A stretch of DNA of 64,000 bases from an uncultured Bacteroidia bacterium (GTDB taxonomy: Bacteria > Bacteroidota > Bacteroidia > Bacteroidales > UBA932): NCBI GenBank assembly GCA_902801205.1, contig CADCHE010000006.1:124001-188000 (forward strand), given 5' to 3'. This document shows, piece by piece, positions 51,727 through 58,664 of this stretch (position 1 is its first letter; each line of letters begins with the position of its first letter). The position numbers and the translations under genes are program-made. The notes under the pieces are model-generated. The model was given only the letters and a program-made list of their open reading frames with translations, did not search any database and was not told the origin of the DNA.

Positions 51727-53090
51727 CAGTGTTGCAGGTTGAGAACGACGACGGTCGAGTCTCCGAGGCGTACGCGCAGCCAGTCGGAGAGGCTCTTCTG
51801 CCGGTCCTTCTTCATCGGTTTTGCCGTTTTGGCCACTGCGACCAGGCAGTCGTTCCGGGAGAGGCTGTCGGTCTGGACGGCGGCGCCGCGTGTCAGGCTC
51901 AGCTCCGCGATCTCAGGGTACTGCGTCTTCGCTTCGCGTGCGACCTGCACGTACGGGATCTCCCCCTGCCGGATGTCATCCAGCTGCTGTTCGAGTTCGC
52001 GGATGCGCTTTTCCTTTGCGCCCAGCTCCGCCTCGTTCCGCTCGAAAAGGGTCTTGACGACCTTTTCGGATGCTTCGTCCGAGGGATTGCCGGCCAGGAA
52101 GACGTGCTCCTTGATTTCGATGCGATCTTCCGGAATGTCGTGGCTCCCGGCCGAGGCAACCAGCGCAGACTTCTGGTCCGCATCCAGTTTCTCGCCGGCG
52201 ATGTATACGGTGGCCTTCGGGCCTTTCTTGGTTTCGATGTCGTAGCTGTAGATGTATCCGCCGTCGAAGATCCGGTTCTCCTGGACGAAGTTCTCGATGT
52301 TCCGGCGGAAATTGTTGTCGCGGATCAGCCGCGCGGCACTCCAGATGCTGGGGAGGATGACCAGGATGATGACCGTGGAGATGAGACGCCGTGTGCGCCG
52401 GGCGATCTTCTCATCGACGAACGCCGCTTCTTCGAAGCCGAAGTACTTGACCATCACATACGTGGCCAGGATGATGAACACGCTGTTGATGATGAAGAGG
52501 AACATCGCGCCTCCGAAGTAGTGGATGTTCCAGTTGGCGAGCCCGTAACCGGCCGTACAGAGGGGGGGCATAAGGGCGGTGGCGATGGCAACACCCGACA
52601 ATACGGTGCCTTTTTCTTTCCGGCAGATTTCGAAGATCCCCGCGAGGCCGCCGAAGAGGGCGATCAGTACGTCATAGATGGTCGGTGTGGTACGGGAGAC
52701 GAGTTCGCTGGGGTCGTTCAGGCTGAGCGGTGTGATCAGGAAGTACACGAAGGAGGCCATCAGGCTGATCGCAACCATGATCAGCAGGTTCTTCAGGGCA
52801 TCCTTGAGAAGCACGGCATCATTGGTCCCGAGCCCCAGGCCGATGCCGAAGATCGGGCCCAGGAGGGGAGAGATGAGCATCGCGCCGATGATCACGGCGA
52901 TGGAATTGATGTTCAGGCCGACAGATGCGATGACGATCGAAAAGGCGAGGATCCAGGCGTTCGCACCGCGGAAATGGATGCCGTTCCGGATCTTCTCATT
53001 CGCAGCTACGGTGTCGATGGAGCCCGAGATGTTGGTGACGTCCCGGATGATCTGCCCGATCTTCGTCTTTCTGATTGTATTCTCTGTCAT
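51726..53090 (-). CDS. DUF389 family membrane protein
   Basis: A 454-residue protein with a DUF389 membrane domain (about 45-250, five or more helices, including SIAVIIGAMLISPLLGPIFGIGLGLG and SGVAIATALMPPLCTAGYGLA). A C-terminal soluble part includes a coiled coil (AELGAKEKRIRELEQQLDDI). The function is unknown; transport or envelope integrity roles have been suggested for the family. It precedes phoH with a 1-nt overlap and is divergent from tRNA-His. Confidence 0.92.
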   Translation of the reverse strand: MTENTIRKTKIGQIIRDVTNISGSIDTVAANEKIRNGIHFRGANAWILAFSIVIASVGLNINSIAVIIGAMLISPLLGPIFGIGLGLGTNDAVLLKDALKNLLIMVAISLMASFVYFLITPLSLNDPSELVSRTTPTIYDVLIALFGGLAGIFEICRKEKGTVLSGVAIATALMPPLCTAGYGLANWNIHYFGGAMFLFIINSVFIILATYVMVKYFGFEEAAFVDEKIARRTRRLISTVIILVILPSIWSAARLIRDNNFRRNIENFVQENRIFDGGYIYSYDIETKKGPKATVYIAGEKLDADQKSALVASAGSHDIPEDRIEIKEHVFLAGNPSDEASEKVVKTLFERNEAELGAKEKRIRELEQQLDDIRQGEIPYVQVAREAKTQYPEIAELSLTRGAAVQTDSLSRNDCLVAVAKTAKPMKKDRQKSLSDWLRVRLGDSTVVVLNLQH

Positions 53091-53129
53091 TCCTTTTTTC
53101 GTGTCTTTTTACAAATATAATCATATTTT

Positions 53130-53160
53130 ATTGCGGAAAAAGATTTTTTTGGTATCTTTG
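53130..53160 (+). promoter_or_regulatory. Promoter of tRNA-His
   Basis: ATTG (53130-53133), 19 nt of spacing, then TATCTTTG (53153-53160), a very good match. It ends 14 nt before the mature tRNA 5' end. Confidence 0.8.
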
Positions 53161-53174
53161 CACTCGCTGAATAC

Positions 53175-53251
53175 GGTGCGATTAGTTCAGTTGGTAGAGC
53201 ACCAGATTGTGGTTCTGGGTGTCGTGGGTTCGAGCCCCACATCGCACCCCA
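53175..53251 (+). tRNA. tRNA-His (anticodon GTG)
   Basis: The cloverleaf is clear: an extra G at -1 paired with C73 (specific to tRNA-His), acceptor stem GTGCGAT/ATCGCAC, D arm with AGTTGGTAGAGC, and anticodon stem CCAGA/TCTGG with loop TTGTGGT giving anticodon GTG. The T arm is GTGGG-TTCGAGC-CCCAC. CCA is encoded at 53249-53251. Confidence 0.97.
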
Positions 53252-53287
53252 AAGTGAAAGGCCTCCTTCGATGGGGGCCATTCTCTT
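53251..53287 (+). terminator. Likely terminator of tRNA-His
   Basis: An imperfect hairpin directly follows the tRNA: GGCCTCC pairs with GGGGGCC (one wobble), flanked by AAAG/CTTT and GAA/TTC pairs. There is no long T tract, so termination efficiency is uncertain. Confidence 0.55.
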
Positions 53288-53342
53288 TGGGTGCCGTGCA
53301 CCCTGTGATAACATCTCCTAAAAGGTAATAGCACTTATAAAA

Positions 53343-53981
53343 ATGAGCACAGCGAAGAGGGTCTTGTCTTTGATCGTGATGTCTGTCTCTTTGGCGGCAT
53401 TCGTTTCCATCTCATCTTGTGGGCAGGAACAAGAGGCGGTAATGCCGCAGGATGGCGATATCGTCTTTTTCGAATCCACCTCCCGCCAAAGTCCGATTAT
53501 CAAATTGGCACAACATAGCAAATGGACGCACTGCGGAATCGTTTTTCACATAGGAGAGAAAGCATATGTGTACGAGGCGGTCGAACCTGTCAGCTACACA
53601 CCACTTAAGGATTGGATAGCCCGTGGGAAGAACGGGGTGTATTGTGCCAAAAGGTTGGAAAGCCCATTATCTGCCTCTACGATTGAGAAGATGAAGGCAG
53701 TCGGTATCAAGTACAAGGGAAAGCATTACGACACTTTGTTCCAATGGAGTGACAACAAGATGTACTGCTCGGAACTGGTTTGGAAGATTTACTCACAAGG
53801 GGCTGACATCGAGTTATGTCCACCCGAGCAGTTTTCCGATTTCCCTATCTCCAATCCTGTAGTGAAGAAACTAATCAAAGAGAGATACGGCGACAAGTTC
53901 GACCCATCTGAACAAGTAGTGTCTCCCAATGCCTTGTACAAGTCGAGATTACTGAAGGAGGTCCGTTACTCTGAACTGTAA
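53343..53981 (+). CDS. YiiX-like papain-fold (NlpC/P60 superfamily) lipoprotein
   Basis: A 212-residue lipoprotein (Cys26, VSISSC) with the permuted papain-like fold of the YiiX group. The N-terminal QDGDIVFFES leads to the catalytic His63 (WTHCGIVF) and Glu78. The nucleophile Cys142 is in MYCSELVWKIY, the circularly permuted order of this family. It could hydrolyse amide or ester bonds in peptidoglycan or lipids. It stands alone, about 90 bp after tRNA-His, and is clearly more AT-rich than its neighbours, which suggests acquisition beside a tRNA. The 180 bp after it also differ in composition. Confidence 0.82.
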   Translation: MSTAKRVLSLIVMSVSLAAFVSISSCGQEQEAVMPQDGDIVFFESTSRQSPIIKLAQHSKWTHCGIVFHIGEKAYVYEAVEPVSYTPLKDWIARGKNGVYCAKRLESPLSASTIEKMKAVGIKYKGKHYDTLFQWSDNKMYCSELVWKIYSQGADIELCPPEQFSDFPISNPVVKKLIKERYGDKFDPSEQVVSPNALYKSRLLKEVRYSEL

Positions 53982-54161
53982 GGTTCAGTTTAATACAAAG
54001 AATGCTATTCTGTACAGAGTGTTTGGAAAAGGTTTTGACACCTGTTTTCTCCCGGAGAAAAGAACGGGATGGCGAATATCTTCTCTATTCAAGTCACTGA
54101 CAAGTGGACGGAGAGCGAGAGGATCCAATTCCTGAAAAGCCTTTTCTAAATCGCAGTCCGG
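53982..54161. other. Intergenic region with near-palindrome and a 26-codon frame
   Basis: This gap contains a near-perfect palindrome (TTTTCTCC-C-GGAGAAAA, 54045-54061) and a short open frame of 26 codons (54069-54149, MANIFSIQVTDKW...). The frame has no recognisable family and may be a gene remnant. I found no repeat of the tRNA 3' end here, so there is no visible att site. Confidence 0.4.
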
Positions 54162-54620
54162 TTATTTCAGCGTCCGGCGGCGGGTGCGGGGACGGCAGAG
54201 GATCTGCAGGTCCACGCCTTCGATCCTGTAGCCTTTGAAGCGCCGGCCTTCCAGTTTCCGCAGCACCTCTTCCAGGGTGCCGTCGTCGCCCGGCTCCATG
54301 AATACCTGGTTCTGCGTGTCGTACAGGTGGATGTGCGAGGTGGGATTCGCGTCGAAATACATCTTGCTGTCGGTACTGGGCCGGCGTCCGTAGATGCCCA
54401 GGCCGGCAAAGCACAGCAGGATGTTGTACACCGAGGCCGGCGTCACGCGGACGTCTTCCTTTTCGCGGATGCGGGCGGCGACCTGGTCCGCGCTGGCATG
54501 CTCCAGATAGAGCATCGCCCGGTGGACGGCCAGCCGCTGCGCGGTGAGTTTGAGCCCGCTGCGGTTCAGGATCTTCCCGAGTTCCTCCAGCCGGACGGAG
54601 GATGTGTTTTTCGCGTTCAT
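54162..54620 (-). CDS. Fur-family transcriptional regulator lacking the CxxC zinc site
   Basis: A 152-residue Fur superfamily protein with a winged-helix domain (LKLTAQRLAVHRAML, VTPASVYNILLCFAGLGI) and a dimerisation domain (MYFDANPTSHIHLYDTQNQVFMEPG). The structural-zinc cysteines expected after the HxH motif are replaced by YDTQN, so it resembles Bacteroidetes Fur-like proteins without structural zinc. It is divergent from trxB, with 88 nt between starts, so it may be a peroxide or redox repressor of trxB and itself. A -7 element (TAAATTTG, minus strand 54640-54647) lies 19 nt upstream of its ATG. Confidence 0.88.
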   Translation of the reverse strand: MNAKNTSSVRLEELGKILNRSGLKLTAQRLAVHRAMLYLEHASADQVAARIREKEDVRVTPASVYNILLCFAGLGIYGRRPSTDSKMYFDANPTSHIHLYDTQNQVFMEPGDDGTLEEVLRKLEGRRFKGYRIEGVDLQILCRPRTRRRTLK

Positions 54621-54655
54621 GGCATGTTCCTTTGCAGGACAAATTTAGCCAAAGT

Positions 54656-54686
54656 TTTGAAAAGCAGGCAGGATTGGCTATATTTG
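54656..54686 (+). promoter_or_regulatory. Promoter of trxB
   Basis: TTTG (54656-54659), 19 nt of spacing, then TATATTTG (54679-54686): full consensus. It lies in the 88-bp gap shared with the divergent Fur-family gene, so that regulator could act here. Confidence 0.8.
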
Positions 54687-54708
54687 TACCTTTCAGAAAT
54701 ATTGTATT

Positions 54709-55635
54709 ATGGAACATACGAAGTGTCTCATCATCGGCGGCGGTCCGGCCGGCTATACGGCGGCCATCTACGCCTCCCGTGCGGCCCTGGCCCCGGTCCT
54801 GTATGAAGGAATGGAGCCCGGCGGGCAGTTGACGACAACGACGGTTGTCGAGAATTTCCCCGGTTTCCCGGAGGGCATCGATGCCAACGAGCTGATGGAC
54901 GGAATGCGCCGCCAGGCGGCCCGCTTCGGTGCCGACATCCGGCGCGGCTCCGTCGTGAAGGTCGATTTTTCGGCGCGGCCGTTCCGGGTCGATACCGACG
55001 GCGGACAGACACTGGAGGCGGAGGCGGTGATTATCGCGACCGGTGCGACGGCCCGGTATCTCGGCCTGCCTTCCGAGCAGAAATTCCGCGGCAGCGGTGT
55101 TTCCGCCTGTGCCACCTGCGACGGCTTCTTCTACCGGAAGAAGGATGTGGCGGTCGTCGGCGGCGGCGACACGGCTTGCGAAGAGGCTACCTACCTCGCC
55201 GGCCTGTGCCGGAAGGTGTACATGATCGTCCGCCGCGACGTGTTCCGCGCATCCAAGGCGATGCAGGAGAAGGTGCTGTCGACCCCGAACATCGAGGTGC
55301 TCTGGAACTGCAACACGCAGGAGGTCCTGGGCGATGAGGGCGGCGTCACCGGTGCGCGTCTGGTGAACAACAAGGATGGTAAGGTTTTTGATATCCGGAT
55401 AGACGGCTTTTTCCTGGCGATCGGCCACCATCCGAACACGGAGCTTTTCGCGCCCTGGGTCCGGACCGACGAGAACGGCTACATCGTCACGGAGCCGGAT
55501 TCCTGCAGGACCGGCATCGACGGGGTCTTCGCCGCCGGTGACGTACAGGATCCCCGCTTCCGCCAGGCGGTTACGGCCGCTGCGTCCGGCTGCAAGGCCG
55601 CGCTTGAAGTGGAGAAGTTCCTGCTGGGACACTGA
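54709..55635 (+). CDS. trxB: Thioredoxin-disulfide reductase
   Basis: A 308-residue low-molecular-weight thioredoxin reductase, which uses NADPH and FAD to reduce thioredoxin in the cytoplasm. FAD motif GGGPAGYTAAIYASRA is near the start, the redox-active CATC at residues 134-137, the NADPH motif VVGGGDTACEEA near 150, and GVFAAGDVQDPRFRQAVTAAASG at the C-terminus. Good promoter upstream. bamD follows after 25 nt. Confidence 0.97.
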   Translation: MEHTKCLIIGGGPAGYTAAIYASRAALAPVLYEGMEPGGQLTTTTVVENFPGFPEGIDANELMDGMRRQAARFGADIRRGSVVKVDFSARPFRVDTDGGQTLEAEAVIIATGATARYLGLPSEQKFRGSGVSACATCDGFFYRKKDVAVVGGGDTACEEATYLAGLCRKVYMIVRRDVFRASKAMQEKVLSTPNIEVLWNCNTQEVLGDEGGVTGARLVNNKDGKVFDIRIDGFFLAIGHHPNTELFAPWVRTDENGYIVTEPDSCRTGIDGVFAAGDVQDPRFRQAVTAAASGCKAALEVEKFLLGH

Positions 55636-55660
55636 GATGCTATAAGATGTTGATCGAAAG

Positions 55661-56551
55661 ATGAAGAGATCGATAAGAATGATCCTGGCGGCCACGCTCG
55701 TCCTGCTGGCAGCCGGCTGCAAGTCGGAGTACGATGCCCTGCTGAACGGGATGGACTGGGACGCGAAATATGAAGGGGCCTTCAAGTATTTCAACGAAGG
55801 CAAGTACGGGCATGCCGCCCAGCTCTTCGAGTCGCTGTCGCAACTGTCCAGCGGCACGTCGCGGGACGATACGGTCCAGTACTACTGGGGACTGAGCAAT
55901 TACCGTTACAAGGACTATGTGACGGCGGAGACGAATTTCTCCCATTTCCTGATGAATTTCCCGGCCAGCCCGATGGCTTCCGACGCGGCCTTCCTCCGGA
56001 TCGACTGCCTTTACCGTTCCACGCTCCGCTACGAACTCGACCAGACCCCGACGACTAACGCCATCGGGATCATCAACCTCTACTTGCTCGAGCATCCCGA
56101 CAGCGAGCACCGCGCAGTCTGCGAGCAGATGCTCAAGGAACTCGGCGAGCGGCTTGACAAGAAGGCGTTCGAGAATGCAAAGCTCTATTATAAGATGGAG
56201 TATTACAATTCTGCGCGGGTCGCTTTCGTCAACGTGTTGAAAGACAATGCGGACAACATCTACCGCGAACAGATCCTCTACTATACGGCCATGTCGTCGT
56301 ACAAGTATGCGCAGATGAGCGTGGAGGGCAAGCAGCGCGAGCGGTACCTGACGTTTATCGATGACTATTACAACTTCGTCGGCGAATGGCCGGATTCCGT
56401 GTACAAGCGTGAGCTCGACGTGCTGTACCGCCGTGCGCAGAAAGCGCTGGGCCGTTACTCCGGAACGGAGGAGGACCTGATGGAGAAGGAGAAGGACTTC
56501 GAGCGGGAGCGTTCGAAAATATTGAAACAATCCGCGGAGGACGCTTCGTAA
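55661..56551 (+). CDS. bamD: Outer membrane assembly lipoprotein BamD
   Basis: A 296-residue lipoprotein (Cys20, LLAAGC) with TPR-like repeats (YEGAFKYFNEGKYGHAAQLFESLSQ; YYWGLSNYRYKDYVTAETNFSHFLMNFPASPMASDAAF). It forms part of the BAM complex that inserts beta-barrel proteins in the outer membrane. Length and spacing fit Bacteroidetes BamD. It is followed by the omega-like subunit gene (25-nt gap) and recN, a conserved cluster. Confidence 0.93.
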   Translation: MKRSIRMILAATLVLLAAGCKSEYDALLNGMDWDAKYEGAFKYFNEGKYGHAAQLFESLSQLSSGTSRDDTVQYYWGLSNYRYKDYVTAETNFSHFLMNFPASPMASDAAFLRIDCLYRSTLRYELDQTPTTNAIGIINLYLLEHPDSEHRAVCEQMLKELGERLDKKAFENAKLYYKMEYYNSARVAFVNVLKDNADNIYREQILYYTAMSSYKYAQMSVEGKQRERYLTFIDDYYNFVGEWPDSVYKRELDVLYRRAQKALGRYSGTEEDLMEKEKDFERERSKILKQSAEDAS

Positions 56552-56576
56552 AACTATTGGAAACACAGAGAATAAA

Positions 56577-56942
56577 ATGGATATCAAGAAAAAAGTACCC
56601 CTCAACACCATTACGAGGGATGTCAAGTACCTCGCCGAACCTACCGGCAACATCTACGAGACGGTCGTGATCCTTTCCAAGCGCGCCAACCAGATCTCCC
56701 TTGCGGAGAAGAAAGAACTCAGCAAGAAGCTGGAGGACTTCCGCAACGAGCGCGACACGATGGACGAAGTTTTCGAGAACCGCGAGCAGATCGAAATCTC
56801 CAAGTATTACGAGAAGCTTCCGAAACCGGACCTGATCGCCATCACCGAATTCGAAGACGGTGAACTCTATTACCGGAAAGCCGGCCAGGATGATGCCGCG
56901 TTCCGTCCGGCCCCCAAGAATACGGAAGAGGAGGCGGAGTAA
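56577..56942 (+). CDS. rpoZ: RNA polymerase omega subunit-like protein
   Basis: A 121-residue protein matching the Bacteroidetes omega-type family. NIYETVVILSKRANQIS is the conserved core that corresponds to omega helix 1, and VFENREQIEISKYYEKLPKPDLIAITEFEDGELYYRK is the phylum-specific tail. It would bind beta' and stabilise RNA polymerase. It lies between bamD and recN, its standard place in this phylum. Confidence 0.87.
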   Translation: MDIKKKVPLNTITRDVKYLAEPTGNIYETVVILSKRANQISLAEKKELSKKLEDFRNERDTMDEVFENREQIEISKYYEKLPKPDLIAITEFEDGELYYRKAGQDDAAFRPAPKNTEEEAE

Positions 56943-56954
56943 CCGTTTCCTGCG

Positions 56955-58664
56955 ATGCTCTCGTCCCTTCAGATCCGGAATTACATTTTGATAGACTCTC
57001 TGGATATCTCTTTTCCGGAGGGTTTAGTCATTATTACAGGGCAGACCGGTGCCGGCAAGTCGATCCTGCTGGGCGCCCTGTCCCTGTTGCTGGGTGCCAA
57101 GGCGGATGCTTCCGTCGTGGGTGCCGCCTCCGACCGCTGTGTCGTGGAAGGCGTTTTCCGGATTCCTGAGGAGGACACTGTCTTGCGTGAATTGCTGGAC
57201 CGCAACGAGATCGAGACGGAGGACGGCTGCCTGGTCCTTCGGCGGATCGTGAGCCGTACCGTCCGTTCCCGCGCCTTCGCGGGGGATGCCCCGGTCTCCC
57301 TGCCCGTGTTGCAGGAACTCTCCTCGCACCTGGTGGACATCCATGCCCAGCACCAGACCTTGATGCTCTCTGACCATGGCTTCCAGCGTTCCCTGCTCGA
57401 CCATTTTGCCGGCGACGGCCCGCTGTTGTCCGCCTGCTCCGACGCTTGGCGGAAGATGACGGCCCTGCAGGAGGAACGGGATGCCGTCCGTGCGGAATTG
57501 GAGCGTCTTTCCCGCGACCGCGACTATAACGAGGCGCGCTTCCAGGCGCTCGATGCCGCGCACCTGCGGGAAGGGGAATGGGAGGAACTCGAAGAAGAAC
57601 ACCGCGTCCTGTCGAACGCGGAGGAAATCAAGCGCAACCTCACGGCCGTGGAGCAACTCTTCGGCGTGTCGGACATCGACGACGGACGTCTTCCGGTCTC
57701 TTCCGTGATGAAGGAATCCGGCAAGCTCCTCGATAAGGTGGCTGGCTTCGTGCCTGCCGCCGGGCCGCTTTCCGAGCGCCTGGCCTCCGTCCGGCTGGAG
57801 TTGGATGACATCCTGGACGAAGTCTCGTCGCTGAATGCGGGAACCGCCCTGTCGGCGGACCGCCTCGCCGAGGTGGAGGAGCGGATTTCCTTCCTGTACG
57901 GCCTGATGAAGAAATACGACGCCGCGGACGTGTCGGAATTGATTGCCCGGCGTGACGCCCTCTCGGACCTTCTCTTCGATTCAACGTCCCTGGAGGAACG
58001 CCTCAGAGACCTGGAAAAGCGCTTGGAAGCTGCGCAGCAGACGTTCCAGGACGCCTGTTCTGCGCTCCGGGATGCGCGGGAACGGGCCTGCGGGCCTTTC
58101 TCCGCGGAAGTCGCCGCACTGCTTCATTCCCTGGAACTGCCGCACGCCGCGTTTGCGGTCGACCTGTCCGATACGGCGCCGGGCCCTTCCGGGGCGGATG
58201 CCGTCCGTTTCCTTTTCTCGGCTTCGGGTGCGGAGCCACAGGACCTGTCTCGCTGCGCCTCAGGCGGTGAACTCTCCCGTTTGATGCTCTGCCTGAAGGC
58301 GTTGATGGCCCGGTTCACGAACATGCCGACCCTCATCTTCGACGAGATCGACACCGGCGTCTCCGGCAGCGCGGCCGACAAGATGGGTCGCATGATTTGC
58401 CGGATGGGCGAGCACATGCAGGTGTTCGCCATCACCCACTTGCCGCAAGTCGCTTCGCAGGGGGATGCGCACTATCTGGTGGAGAAGCAGTCCGTCGGAG
58501 CCGGCGTACCGGAAGTGACCACACTCCGCCGTATCGAGGGAGAAGACCGCATACGGGAAATCGCCCGCATGCTCAGCGGTTCGGATGTCACGCCGGCTGC
58601 AGTGCAGAACGCACGATCCCTGCTGGGTCAGTCTGCGGAGACGATTCGCCGGTCGGGGGTGTAA
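56955..58664 (+). CDS. recN: DNA repair protein RecN
   Basis: A 569-residue SMC-like ATPase for double-strand break repair. Walker A GQTGAGKS is at residues 29-36. A long helical region (about 160-360) forms the coiled coil. The ABC signature is in ASGGELSRLMLCLKAL, and Walker B is in TLIFDEIDTGVSGSAADKMG. It starts 12 nt after the omega gene. Its last 37 nt overlap, tail to tail, the LysM protein gene on the opposite strand. Confidence 0.96.
   Translation: MLSSLQIRNYILIDSLDISFPEGLVIITGQTGAGKSILLGALSLLLGAKADASVVGAASDRCVVEGVFRIPEEDTVLRELLDRNEIETEDGCLVLRRIVSRTVRSRAFAGDAPVSLPVLQELSSHLVDIHAQHQTLMLSDHGFQRSLLDHFAGDGPLLSACSDAWRKMTALQEERDAVRAELERLSRDRDYNEARFQALDAAHLREGEWEELEEEHRVLSNAEEIKRNLTAVEQLFGVSDIDDGRLPVSSVMKESGKLLDKVAGFVPAAGPLSERLASVRLELDDILDEVSSLNAGTALSADRLAEVEERISFLYGLMKKYDAADVSELIARRDALSDLLFDSTSLEERLRDLEKRLEAAQQTFQDACSALRDARERACGPFSAEVAALLHSLELPHAAFAVDLSDTAPGPSGADAVRFLFSASGAEPQDLSRCASGGELSRLMLCLKALMARFTNMPTLIFDEIDTGVSGSAADKMGRMICRMGEHMQVFAITHLPQVASQGDAHYLVEKQSVGAGVPEVTTLRRIEGEDRIREIARMLSGSDVTPAAVQNARSLLGQSAETIRRSGV

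Noticed and set aside
54069-54149. A 26-codon frame as a small gene
   Set aside because: There is no promoter, recognisable family or conserved context. It is noted only within the intergenic entry.
53175-54161. Complete integrative element at tRNA-His
   Set aside because: No integrase, no second copy of the tRNA 3' end and no other mobile genes were found. Only the composition of one gene supports transfer.
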